A program made the translations under genes and the position numbers. Positions 1 through 6,517 of a DNA stretch of 12,987 nt are shown piece by piece. Below the pieces are notes generated by a model. That model ran no database searches, had not been told where the DNA came from, and was given only the letters and a program-made list of their open reading frames with translations. Every line of letters starts with the position of its first letter. The stretch's first letter is position 1. The DNA lies in contig MGQF01000065.1 in assembly GCA_001797745.1 (NCBI GenBank), forward strand, positions 9,679-22,665, written 5' to 3'. Source of the stretch: Deltaproteobacteria bacterium RBG_13_52_11 (GTDB lineage: Bacteria > Desulfobacterota > B13-G15 > RBG-16-54-18).

Positions 1-123
1 GACTGCCGCAAGGTGGGGGATCGCCATCCAAGACCACCGCCACACCAAAATCCCCCCACCGATTACGAAGATAATGAAGGCGAGGTGGAGCACAAAGACT
101 AGATCAGCCAGTAGACGGTACAT
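1..123 (-). CDS. DUF2784-like small membrane protein, N-terminal part (runs off left edge)
   Basis: Seen: an open frame of 41 codons starts with ATG at 123 and runs leftwards off the window with no stop. It begins MYRLLADLVFVLHLAFIIFV and continues with a Gly-Gly-Gly turn, a Trp-rich basic stretch and IPHLAAV. A Shine-Dalgarno GAGGAAA at 128-134 lies at a good distance, which favours this ATG over the out-of-frame ATG at 127. The first 28 residues form one hydrophobic helix. Known: DUF2784 proteins are small inner-membrane proteins of unknown function that start with just this kind of Y-R-x-L-A-D-x-V-x-x-x-H-x-x-F pattern. The gene is divergent from mnmG. Only about a third of the expected protein is present, so the family call rests on the N-terminus alone. 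Confidence 0.6.
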   Translation of the reverse strand, partial: MYRLLADLVFVLHLAFIIFVIGGGILVWRWSWMAIPHLAAV

Positions 124-148
124 TCATTTTCCTCGATATCGTAGACAT

Positions 149-177
149 ATTGTACCCCTTTACCGATTTTTTGCCAG
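149..177 (-). promoter_or_regulatory. Putative sigma70-type promoter for the DUF2784-like gene
   Basis: On the minus strand a -35 box CTGGCA (172-177, 4/6) and a -10 box TACAAT (149-154, 5/6) are separated by 17 bases, 26 bases upstream of the ATG at 123. It is the best-spaced promoter pair in the divergent intergenic region. Inferred from consensus only. Confidence 0.4.
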
Positions 178-197
178 TTTCAGCATGAGGGCAAAGA

Positions 198-206
198 TGC
201 TATACT
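198..206 (+). promoter_or_regulatory. Putative extended -10 promoter for mnmG
   Basis: TGCTATACT at 198-206 is an extended -10 element (TGn followed by TATACT, 5/6). There is no convincing -35 at 16-18 bases; TTGCCA at 171-176 lies 24 bases away, which is too far. The predicted start near 212 would leave a leader of about 16 bases before the mnmG ATG. Inferred from consensus only. Confidence 0.3.
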
Positions 207-228
207 ATGGTAAACGAACGGATAAGAG

Positions 229-2103
229 ATGATTGTTCATCCCAAGAAATATGATGTAATCGTTGTGGGGGGAGGACATGCCGGTTGTGAGGCGGCCCTC
301 GCCGCCGCCCGGCTCGGCTGTCAGACCCTCTTACTCAGCATCAATCTCGACACCATCGGCCTCATGTCCTGTAACCCCGCCATCGGAGGATTGGCCAAGG
401 GACAGTTGGTCAGGGAGATCGACGCCCTGGGCGGGGAGATGGCCAAGAATACCGATGCCACGGCCATACAGTTCCGTAGGCTGAATACCAAAAAGGGACC
501 GGCGGTGCAGTCCTCGCGGGCCCAGTCCGACCGCCAGGCCTACCGGCTGCGGATGAAGTCTATCCTAGAAAACCAGCCCCATCTCGCGATGAAACAAGGT
601 GAGGTTGATCGAATCTTAGTTCGTGATGGGCGGATCGAGGGAGTCGCAACAAGTACCCATGCGGTATTCCATGGCCAGGGGGTGATCATCGCCCCGGGGA
701 CCTTCCTCAACGGTCTGATCCACATCGGCCTCACCCACCTCCCGGCAGGCAGGATGGGAGAACTCCCTTCAGTCAAGCTCTCAGAAAATCTCAGGGAGAT
801 CGGTTTTGAGCTGGGCAGGCTCAAGACCGGTACCCCCCCCCGTCTGGACGGAAAAACCATCAATTTCTCTCGTCTTGGAAGGCAGGAGAGCGACGATCCC
901 CCGCGCCCGTTCTCCTACTCCACCAGGGAGCTCCCGCATGAGTTCCTCCCCTGCTATATCACCTATACCAATCCAAAGACCCATGAGATCATCCGCAGTG
1001 GACTCGACCGCTCCCCCCTCTTCACCGGGGTCATCGAAGGGATCGGGGCCAGATACTGCCCCTCGGTAGAGGACAAAGTGGTCAAGTTCCCCGAGAAGGA
1101 AAGACACCAGGTCTTTCTGGAGCCCGAGGGTCTACGGACCTACGAATACTACCCCAACGGTCTGGCCACCAGTCTCCCCCTCGATGTCCAACTCAAGATG
1201 CTGCGCAGTCTCGAAGGGTTAGAGCAGGTTGAGATCATGCGCCCGGGCTATGCCATTGAGTATGACTATGTCAACCCGCTCCAGCTCAAACCTACCCTTG
1301 AGACCAAACTGGTGGAGGGTCTCTATCACGTCGGACAGATCAACGGGACCTCCGGTTACGAAGAAGCGGCAGCCCAGGGGATTGTGGCGGGGATCAATGC
1401 CGCCCTCAAGGTCAAGGAGAGGGAACCCTTTATACTCGATCGCTCCGAGGCCTATATTGGGGTGCTGATCGATGACCTCGTCACCAAGGGTACTAAAGAA
1501 CCCTATCGCATGTTCACCTCCCGGGCCGAATACCGGCTCATCTTGCGGGAGGACAACGCCGACCTGCGCCTCATCGATAAGGGCCATCGTCTTGGCCTCG
1601 TGGATGATGAAACCTACCATCAATTCACAATGAAAAAGGAGGCCATCGCCAGCGAGCTTGTGCGGCTCAGACAGGTCAAGGTCAAACCCACAGCGGGAAT
1701 CAACGACAAATTACGAGAACTTGGAAGCAATCCCATCAGGAACGCCACCACCCTGGAAGAGCTTTTGCGCAGGCCCGAACTCACCTATTATGACCTGAAG
1801 ATCTTTGATCCCTCCTTCCACTCCCTTCCCCTGGAGGTTGCCGAGCAGGTAGAGCTAGAGGTCAAGTACGCGGGTTACATCAGAAAACAGGAGGAACTGG
1901 TGGAGCGGTTCCGCAGGATGGAACGGGTGCGGATACCGGAGGATATGAGATACAAAGATACCCCTGGTCTCTCCAATGAGATCAAGGAGAAGCTTTCCAA
2001 GATCAGACCCATGACCCTGGGGCAGGCCAGCAGGATAGCAGGGGTGACCCCTGCGGCCATATCCATCCTGATGGTCCAGCTCAAGAGAATAGGGGCTGTA
2101 TAG
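229..2103 (+). CDS. mnmG: tRNA uridine-5-carboxymethylaminomethyl(34) synthesis protein MnmG (GidA)
   Basis: MnmG, with MnmE, installs the (carboxymethyl)aminomethyl group on C5 of U34 in tRNAs reading NNA/NNG codons, using FAD, NADH and methylene-tetrahydrofolate in the cytoplasm. Seen: 624 residues, close to the usual length of about 630. The N-terminal FAD dinucleotide fold carries V-G-G-G-H-A-G-C-E-A-A (13-23). S-C-N-P-A-I-G-G (47-54) holds Cys48, and R-Y-C-P-S-V-E-D-K holds Cys277; these match the two conserved functional cysteines of the family. The C-terminus has the helical A-G-V-T-P-A-A-I-S segment that binds MnmE. The start ATG follows directly after a weak purine-rich stretch (gataagag). 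The next gene begins 2 bases after the TAG, so the two are probably co-transcribed. mnmE is not nearby in this window. No lesions seen. Confidence 0.97.
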   Translation: MIVHPKKYDVIVVGGGHAGCEAALAAARLGCQTLLLSINLDTIGLMSCNPAIGGLAKGQLVREIDALGGEMAKNTDATAIQFRRLNTKKGPAVQSSRAQSDRQAYRLRMKSILENQPHLAMKQGEVDRILVRDGRIEGVATSTHAVFHGQGVIIAPGTFLNGLIHIGLTHLPAGRMGELPSVKLSENLREIGFELGRLKTGTPPRLDGKTINFSRLGRQESDDPPRPFSYSTRELPHEFLPCYITYTNPKTHEIIRSGLDRSPLFTGVIEGIGARYCPSVEDKVVKFPEKERHQVFLEPEGLRTYEYYPNGLATSLPLDVQLKMLRSLEGLEQVEIMRPGYAIEYDYVNPLQLKPTLETKLVEGLYHVGQINGTSGYEEAAAQGIVAGINAALKVKEREPFILDRSEAYIGVLIDDLVTKGTKEPYRMFTSRAEYRLILREDNADLRLIDKGHRLGLVDDETYHQFTMKKEAIASELVRLRQVKVKPTAGINDKLRELGSNPIRNATTLEELLRRPELTYYDLKIFDPSFHSLPLEVAEQVELEVKYAGYIRKQEELVERFRRMERVRIPEDMRYKDTPGLSNEIKEKLSKIRPMTLGQASRIAGVTPAAISILMVQLKRIGAV

Positions 2104-2105
2104 CA

Positions 2106-2840
2106 ATGGAAATCACGGAGATTCACTATCGAATGCTCCAGGAGGAGACTCGACGGTTGGGAGGAGACCTCTTCGGGGTGGCCGACCTCACTCAGACGCC
2201 GATCGTAACCTACGATTTAGATGAGGATCTCTTGGAAAAACTCCCCTTCGGCGTCTCCATCGGCGTCAGGCTTGCTGACGCCGTCCTGGAAGGAATTGAA
2301 GACCACCCCACCCTGCTTTACCTACATCATTACCGGCAAGCCAACTATATCTTGGATCGAATCGCCTTTCACCTAGCGGCCCTAATCCAGCGAGCCGGGG
2401 GGAATGCGATCCCCATCGCCGCATCTCAAATCGTGAATTGGGAGCAACAACGAGGGCACCTCTCACATAAAGAGTTGGCGCAGGCAGCAGGATTGGGATG
2501 GCGGGGAAGAAACAACCTGCTCGTCAATCCGGCATACGGGGCAAGGATAAGGCTGGTCTCTATCCTCACCGATCTCCCCATGCAAGTCGACAAGCCGGTG
2601 GGCAACTCCTGCGACACATGCCGCCGCTGTATTGCCGTCTGCCCTGCCGGGGCTATTAAGGATGACGTTGAGGAATTCGACCAGCTGGGCTGTTTCGAGA
2701 AACTGAAGGAGTTTCGTAACAAATATAATGTCGGACAATATATTTGCGGGGTATGTATCAAGGCATGCCAACCGCAGGGGCAAGGAAGCGCTCTTACCTT
2801 TAATCAGGGAATAATGAAGCAACCGGATTTGAGCACTTAA
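2106..2840 (+). CDS. QueG-like double [4Fe-4S] cluster protein (COG1600-type)
   Basis: Seen: 244 residues. The middle holds G-L-G-W-R-G-R-N-N-L-L-V (129-140) followed by R-x-R-L-V-S-I-L-T-D-L-P-M, the layout found in epoxyqueuosine reductase relatives. Eight cysteines then form a ferredoxin-like double cluster domain: C169-x2-C172-x2-C175-x3-C179-P, then Cys196, then C214-x2-C217-x3-C221. Known: QueG uses two [4Fe-4S] clusters and cobalamin to reduce epoxyqueuosine at tRNA position 34. This protein is about 100 residues or more shorter than typical QueG, lacks the C-terminal HEAT-like part and has an atypical N-terminus, so it may be a paralogue with another reductive role. It starts 2 bases after mnmG (AGGGG about 10 bases upstream, inside mnmG), suggesting translational coupling. 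The family call is solid; the QueG function is not. Confidence 0.75.
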   Translation: MEITEIHYRMLQEETRRLGGDLFGVADLTQTPIVTYDLDEDLLEKLPFGVSIGVRLADAVLEGIEDHPTLLYLHHYRQANYILDRIAFHLAALIQRAGGNAIPIAASQIVNWEQQRGHLSHKELAQAAGLGWRGRNNLLVNPAYGARIRLVSILTDLPMQVDKPVGNSCDTCRRCIAVCPAGAIKDDVEEFDQLGCFEKLKEFRNKYNVGQYICGVCIKACQPQGQGSALTFNQGIMKQPDLST

Positions 2841-2897
2841 GAACAATGAGGAACCACAGTGATTTAATATAAACGATGAAGAAAGGATGATATATCG

Positions 2898-3818
2898 ATG
2901 GCCATTACCAAAGATGATGTCATGGTCCCTTGCGACGTCCCGCAAGCGATGCGCGGGAAGTACATGAACAATTACCTCGCCGCTACCCGGGAGAGCGGCA
3001 GATTGATGCTCTTCGCAGGTGATCAAAAGGTGGAACACCTCCATGACGACTTTTATGGGGAAGGAATCCACCCTGATGCCGGTGATCCAGAGCATCTCTT
3101 CAGGATTGCCAGCCGGGGAAAGATCGGTGTTTTTACAACCCAGCTCGGCCTGATTGCCCGCTACGGGATGAGTTATCCCGAGGTGCGCTATCTCGTCAAA
3201 TTGAACTCTAAGACGCACCTTGTCAAGGCCGCCCAGCAAGACCCTATGAGCCAGCAGTGGTTCGATGTCGAACAGGCGGTGGTCTTTCAAAAAAGCAGCA
3301 ATTTGAATATTGTCGGAGTAGGCTACACGATCTATCTGGGAAGCGAGTATGAAGCGGCTATGTTGCAGCAGGCAGCACAGATTGTCTACACAGCCCACCA
3401 GCATGGTTTGGTCACCGTCTTGTGGATCTATCCTCGCGGTAAAGCGGTAAAGGACGAGCGAGATCCGCACCTGATTGCAGGCGCTACAGGGGTAGCTGCA
3501 TCGCTCGGAACTGATTTTGTGAAGGTAAACTATCCCAAAAAAGAAGGGCTTGCATCAAAGGAGATCCTTAAAGAGGCCGTCAGGGCTGCCGGACGGACCA
3601 AGGTGGTTTGTGCCGGTGGTTCGAGCGTCGATGAAAAGACATTTCTCCAGACGTTGCACGATCAGATCAACGTGAGCGGGGCAGCCGGTAATGCCACGGG
3701 CCGCAACATCCACCAGAAGTCCCTTGACGAGGCAGTCAGGATGTGCAATGCAATTTATGCAGTTACCATTGAGGGGGCAAGCGTGGAAGAAGCCCTCAAG
3801 ATATATAACGCCCACTAA
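2898..3818 (+). CDS. Class I fructose-bisphosphate aldolase, archaeal/DhnA type (DeoC/LacD fold)
   Basis: Predicted to interconvert fructose 1,6-bisphosphate with dihydroxyacetone phosphate and glyceraldehyde 3-phosphate through a Schiff-base lysine, in the cytoplasm. Seen: 306 residues; F-A-G-D-Q-K-V-E-H (39-47) at the first barrel strand; D-F-V-K-V-N-Y-P (206-213) with the likely Schiff-base Lys209; phosphate-binding C-A-G-G-S-S (238-243) and G-A-A-G-N-A-T-G-R-N (261-270). These match the DhnA-type class I aldolases rather than the zinc-dependent class II enzyme. ATG at 2898 has AAAGGA at 2882-2887. It lies 57 bases after the QueG-like gene and 104 bases before a phosphofructokinase, the enzyme acting one step earlier in glycolysis. 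A related aldolase substrate (for example 2-amino-3,7-dideoxy-heptulosonate) cannot be ruled out, but the pfk neighbour favours fructose bisphosphate. Confidence 0.85.
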   Translation: MAITKDDVMVPCDVPQAMRGKYMNNYLAATRESGRLMLFAGDQKVEHLHDDFYGEGIHPDAGDPEHLFRIASRGKIGVFTTQLGLIARYGMSYPEVRYLVKLNSKTHLVKAAQQDPMSQQWFDVEQAVVFQKSSNLNIVGVGYTIYLGSEYEAAMLQQAAQIVYTAHQHGLVTVLWIYPRGKAVKDERDPHLIAGATGVAASLGTDFVKVNYPKKEGLASKEILKEAVRAAGRTKVVCAGGSSVDEKTFLQTLHDQINVSGAAGNATGRNIHQKSLDEAVRMCNAIYAVTIEGASVEEALKIYNAH

Positions 3819-3922
3819 GATCACTGACGAGGGCATGAGGAATTCGTGTGATCACCAGGACCTTCTGGCAGGACATAGTTGTTCAGCATCGATCGGGTTC
3901 TTCTGAATAGGGGAGGGAAGCG

Positions 3923-5029
3923 ATGAGCATCAAGATCGGCGTCTTGACCGGTGGTGGTGACTGTCCCGGCCTGAATCCAGCCATCAAGTGGGTGGTAAAA
4001 ACAGCCCTGGACAGCAGGCTCAGTAAAGAACGAGATGTTACCTTTGAAGTAGTCGGGATACGCGAGGGGTGGAGAGGAATTGCCGCTATTGATGCCCGAT
4101 CGCAAGCAGATGTCAGCCAATATATCGTCCCGCTCGATGAGGAAATTGTCCGGACCTGGGATCGGTACGGGGGTACCAACCTGGGAACGTCTCGTTTCAA
4201 TCCTTTTACCCCCAAAGATGACCGGAGTAAGCAATTAATCGCAAATTTGAAGCTTCTCAAAATAAGCTGTCTGGTGGTTATTGGTGGAGAGGATACGCTG
4301 GGAGTGGCTTATAAGCTCTCCGCAATGGGCATCAAGGTCGTCGGTATCCCCAAGACAATTGACAAGGATCTGGAAGGAACGGACTACACGCTCGGATTCG
4401 AGTCGGCTGTGCAAATCATCACCGAAGAGATCGACCGCCTGAGGACCACCGCTGGGTCTCACAAGAGAATTTTTGTTGTCGAAACCATGGGGCGAAACGC
4501 CGGATGGCTGGCGCTCGAGGGGGGGGAATCCAGCGGATCCTATATCATCCTCATCCCCGAATATGACTTCGAGATTGATCGCATCAATGCGCTCCTCTTA
4601 GAGGGACGCGCTAAAGGGGCACGGTATGATATTGTCGTTGCATCTGAAGGAGCAAAGCCCAAGGGGGGTAAAGAGGTTATAAGAAAACAGGGGCAGGACG
4701 GTTTTGGGCACGTCTTCCTAGGTGGAGTGGGAGAATTTCTGGCTAACGAGATAGAGCGCGGGACTGGTCTGGAAACGCGATCCATTAGTCTGAGCCACCT
4801 CCAGCGGGGTGGCTCACCCTGTGCGTACGATCGCCGCATGGGACGTTACTTCGGGATTGCGGCGATTGATCTGATCGTCAAAGAGGAATTTAATAGCATG
4901 GTAAGCTACCGGAACGGACGGATAACCGCCGTCCCCTTGGAAGAGGCGATCGGGAAAATCCGTATTGTTGACGTCAAGACGCACTATGACACCGAACGAT
5001 ATAACGGGAGACGAACGCTCTTGCGCTGA
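3923..5029 (+). CDS. 6-phosphofructokinase, group III (mixed-substrate; PPi-type residues)
   Basis: Phosphorylates fructose 6-phosphate to the 1,6-bisphosphate. Seen: 368 residues; phosphate-donor loop T-G-G-G-D-C-P-G-L-N (9-18); G-G-E-D-T-L-G (121-127); P-K-T-I-D-K-D (143-149) with catalytic Asp147; M-G-R-N-A-G-W (189-195); S-E-G (241-243); L-Q-R-G-G-S-P (293-299). Known: E. coli PfkA has Gly at the positions equal to Asp124 and Lys144 here. Asp plus Lys at these places excludes or weakens ATP use and marks PPi-dependent enzymes, which run reversibly. Group III enzymes commonly carry GGED and PKTIDND; here the Asn is Lys148. Start ATG has GGGAGG at 3911-3916. Stop is 16 bases from the end of a convergent small ORF. 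Donor specificity (PPi, ATP or polyphosphate) is inferred. Confidence 0.93.
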   Translation: MSIKIGVLTGGGDCPGLNPAIKWVVKTALDSRLSKERDVTFEVVGIREGWRGIAAIDARSQADVSQYIVPLDEEIVRTWDRYGGTNLGTSRFNPFTPKDDRSKQLIANLKLLKISCLVVIGGEDTLGVAYKLSAMGIKVVGIPKTIDKDLEGTDYTLGFESAVQIITEEIDRLRTTAGSHKRIFVVETMGRNAGWLALEGGESSGSYIILIPEYDFEIDRINALLLEGRAKGARYDIVVASEGAKPKGGKEVIRKQGQDGFGHVFLGGVGEFLANEIERGTGLETRSISLSHLQRGGSPCAYDRRMGRYFGIAAIDLIVKEEFNSMVSYRNGRITAVPLEEAIGKIRIVDVKTHYDTERYNGRRTLLR

Positions 5030-5045
5030 GGGCATGCCGTGGAAC

Positions 5046-5204
5046 TTAGTTCTTTTCGGGGTCCTGCTGGGTGCTGGTTCCTTTATTAAATCGGCGCTGC
5101 CTCTTCTCTTCCTGCTTTTTTTTACGGGACACCTCTTTTTTCCGTTTTTCCCCCCTATATGCCGCTCGCTTTGCCAATGTATCCTCCTTGATTTGATACG
5201 GCAT
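5046..5204 (-). CDS. Small, very basic hypothetical protein (52 aa)
   Basis: Not recognised as a named family. Seen: the minus frame starting at ATG 5204 encodes 52 residues beginning MPYQIKEDTLAKRAAYRGEK, then a Lys/Arg/Glu-rich predicted helix with K-K-K-Q-E-E-K-R-Q-R-R and a polar tail ending D-P-E-K-N. The regular alternation of charges and the Lys/Arg content look like a genuine small nucleic-acid- or ribosome-associated protein rather than chance. An in-frame ATG at 5258 would add 18 less plausible residues. Neither start has a good Shine-Dalgarno, which is the main weakness. It is convergent with pfk (16 bases between stops). No terminator is seen between the two stops. Confidence 0.45.
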   Translation of the reverse strand: MPYQIKEDTLAKRAAYRGEKRKKEVSRKKKQEEKRQRRFNKGTSTQQDPEKN

Positions 5205-5296
5205 GGTATCATGGAAAGAGGTGGAATGCCAGTTTTTTCGCTGATCACCATCCACCATTTCTCTTTAAGGACATGATATTGGCGTAAAAATAGTCG

Positions 5297-5326
5297 TTGA
5301 CTTCCTGGTAGCAGATGTATTATATT
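5297..5326 (+). promoter_or_regulatory. Putative promoter for the cold-shock gene
   Basis: TTGACT (5297-5302, 5/6) and TATATT (5321-5326, 5/6) are separated by 18 bases; an overlapping TATTAT lies at 5318-5323. Transcription from here would give a leader of about 110 bases before the ATG at 5445, fitting the long leaders known for cspA-type mRNAs. Inferred from consensus. Confidence 0.45.
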
Positions 5327-5358
5327 TTTGATGAAGTCGCAGAAGTTTTTGTAACCAA

Positions 5359-5394
5359 AAAGGGCCACAAAGACTATGTGCTTGGTGGCCCTTT
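5359..5394 (+). promoter_or_regulatory. Hairpin in the cold-shock gene leader
   Basis: AAAGGGCCAC (5359-5368) and GTGGCCCTTT (5385-5394) are a perfect 10-bp inverted repeat around a 16-base loop, ending 36 bases before the cold-shock Shine-Dalgarno. On the plus strand it is followed only by TATAAAT, so it is a weak terminator in that direction. Read on the minus strand the stem continues into five T residues, a better terminator. It could be a leader attenuator or RNA thermosensor element for the cold-shock gene, or a terminator for antisense transcription. Confidence 0.5.
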
Positions 5395-5444
5395 ATAAAT
5401 GAGATGATTCTGGGCTTCAATCTACGAAAAAGGAGGTATGTAGC

Positions 5445-5651
5445 ATGCCAACGGGAACAGTGAAGTGGTTCAACAATGCCAAAGGTTACGGTTTTATCAC
5501 ACAAGAAGACGGTAAAGATGTGTTTGTCCATCATTCTGCTATCCAGAGTAGTGAATTTGGATTCAAGTCACTTGCCGAGGGTGATAAAGTAAGCTTTGAT
5601 GTCGAACAAGGCCCAAAAGGTCCCAGCGCCATCAACGTTGTGAAACTGTAA
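5445..5651 (+). CDS. Cold-shock protein, CspA family
   Basis: Single-domain OB-fold protein that binds single-stranded RNA/DNA and acts as an RNA chaperone in the cytoplasm. Seen: 68 residues, the standard length, starting M-P-T-G-T-V-K-W-F-N; RNP1 motif K-G-Y-G-F-I (13-18) and RNP2 motif V-F-V-H-H (26-30), both with the expected aromatic residues; the usual C-terminal G-P-x-A-x-N-V ending. A textbook Shine-Dalgarno AGGAGG (5431-5436) lies 8 bases before the ATG. It is a monocistronic unit with its own promoter, long leader and downstream terminator. Whether it is cold-induced or constitutive cannot be told from sequence. Confidence 0.97.
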   Translation: MPTGTVKWFNNAKGYGFITQEDGKDVFVHHSAIQSSEFGFKSLAEGDKVSFDVEQGPKGPSAINVVKL

Positions 5652-5660
5652 TCAACTGCT

Positions 5661-5704
5661 AAGGCCCTCCTTGCTCTGCAGGGAGGACCTTGGCTCTGTT
5701 TTTT
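5661..5704 (+). terminator. Terminator after the cold-shock gene
   Basis: AAGGCCCTCC (5661-5670) pairs with GGAGGACCTT (5682-5691): four pairs, one C/A mismatch, five pairs, with an 11-base loop. A T6 run follows at 5699-5704. The T run is 7 bases from the stem, so it is less ideal than a classical rho-independent terminator, but it lies 10 bases after the stop codon of the cold-shock gene. Confidence 0.6.
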
Positions 5705-5904
5705 GTCAAACCACCAACAAAGATACAAGACGGATCTTGCCTTTTGCCACCAGTAAGGTAACCTGAATATCCTGGAGAGAATGTATGGTCTGCCCTTGGC
5801 GTTTGGCAACTATAATACTATATCTCGGCGTTAATACACCAACCATCCCAGAGACCGCCACCCTACATTTCAACTAACTTTTGTACGCCCTCGAATATTT
5901 ATGC
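5705..5904. other. Intergenic stretch with no recognisable gene
   Basis: Between the cold-shock terminator and the promoter of the next gene I see no supported coding frame, RNA gene or repeat. The open frames crossing it on the minus strand extend the antisense of the cold-shock gene and look like chance. The stretch is more AT-rich than the genes around it. Confidence 0.5.
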
Positions 5905-5932
5905 TTGACAACCATTAATGTTTTGTGTTAAT
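5905..5932 (+). promoter_or_regulatory. Putative promoter for the membrane/H1-tail protein gene
   Basis: A perfect -35 TTGACA (5905-5910) is followed after 16 bases by GTTAAT (5927-5932, 4/6), which carries an upstream TGT giving extended -10 character. The predicted leader of about 67 bases contains the inverted repeat at 5938-5958. Inferred from consensus. Confidence 0.5.
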
Positions 5933-5937
5933 GAAAG

Positions 5938-5958
5938 CCATTCCTGAATAAGGAATGG
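5938..5958 (+). repeat. Perfect 7-bp inverted repeat downstream of the -10 box
   Basis: CCATTCC (5938-5944) and GGAATGG (5952-5958) surround a TGAATAA spacer. The element sits 6 bases after the -10 box, covering the predicted transcription start. It could be an operator for a dimeric repressor or a hairpin at the 5' end of the mRNA. No regulator is identifiable here. Confidence 0.5.
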
Positions 5959-6005
5959 ATAGGGGATGTAGTACGTAATTTGAAAACCAAAAAAAGGAGG
6001 GCATC

Positions 6006-6383
6006 ATGAAACTGAGTGTGAAAGGTTTGACGTGGGCCGCGGCGTTTGGTTCGTTATTGGCGTTTGCAGTCGTGGGTGTATTAAACATCTTTTTCCCGGG
6101 ATACGGTGGTGATTACTTAAATCTCATGATGACGTTCTATCCCGGCTACAATGCCACGTGGGCTATCAAGGACGTGATCATCGGTGCTGTGTATGTTTTT
6201 GTTGATGGCCTCATTTGTGGGTTGATTTTCGCTTTGCTCTACAATCTTTTTACCGGCAAAGGTAAAAAGGCTGCGCCCAGACGAGCTGCCGCGAGAAGGG
6301 CTGCACCCAAGAAGCGAACTGCCGCTAAGAAGAGACCCGCTGCTAAGAAGAAGAAAGCAGCTGGCAAAAAACGCAAGAGATAG
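6006..6383 (+). CDS. Two-helix membrane protein with a histone-H1-like basic tail
   Basis: Seen: 125 residues in two parts. Residues 1-82 hold two hydrophobic segments (about 9-29 and 56-80) with Y-P-G-Y (45-48) between them and V-D-G-L-I-C-G-L-I-F-A-L-L-Y-N-L-F at the end of the second. This resembles the small bacterial membrane proteins classed as DUF5676 or loosely called phage holin-like; the resemblance is from memory, not a search. Residues 85-125 contain 22 Lys/Arg among 41, arranged with Ala-Ala-Pro and Ala-Ala-Lys-Lys units as in histone H1 C-terminal tails and bacterial AlgP-like proteins. By the positive-inside rule the tail should be cytoplasmic, where it could bind DNA, RNA or polyphosphate. 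AGGAGG at 5995-6000 fixes the start. Monocistronic, with its own promoter and a strong terminator. Function unknown. Confidence 0.85.
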   Translation: MKLSVKGLTWAAAFGSLLAFAVVGVLNIFFPGYGGDYLNLMMTFYPGYNATWAIKDVIIGAVYVFVDGLICGLIFALLYNLFTGKGKKAAPRRAAARRAAPKKRTAAKKRPAAKKKKAAGKKRKR

Positions 6384-6433
6384 GATCTTGCCGAACAAGC
6401 TAGTCTGATTTACCATAGTATCGCTCGGGAACT

Positions 6434-6481
6434 AAAAACGAAAGAGGCCCCTCCCCCAAGGGAGGGGCCTCTTTCGTTTTT
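6434..6481. terminator. Strong bidirectional terminator
   Basis: A perfect 22-bp stem (6434-6455 with 6460-6481) encloses the loop CCAA. The centre is G+C-rich (GAGGCCCCTCCC / GGGAGGGGCCTC) and the ends are A5 and T5, so each strand reads as a GC-rich stem ending in a T run. It lies between the convergent basic-tail gene (stop 6383) and the lytic transglycosylase gene (stop 6518) and should serve both. Confidence 0.93.
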
Positions 6482-6517
6482 CACCCCATAAGGTTTATGC
6501 CACTCATTCAAAAAGTA

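Noticed and set aside
1219..1623. 134-aa minus-strand open frame inside mnmG
   Set aside because: Antisense shadow of a GC-rich conserved gene; the plus frame carries all the MnmG motifs, and the minus frame has no ribosome site or recognisable motif.
2463..3470. 335-aa minus-strand open frame across the QueG-like and aldolase genes
   Set aside because: It covers two well-supported plus-strand genes and the gap between them; its sequence is rich in Cys, His and Arg typical of antisense reading and shows no family motif.
3847..3854. GTGATCAC palindrome between aldolase and pfk
   Set aside because: An 8-base palindrome is expected by chance in a window of this size and there is no promoter pair next to it.
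4814..5368. 184-aa minus-strand open frame over the end of pfk and the intergenic region
   Set aside because: Half of it is antisense to pfk. The protein-like small basic frame in the same region is a different frame.
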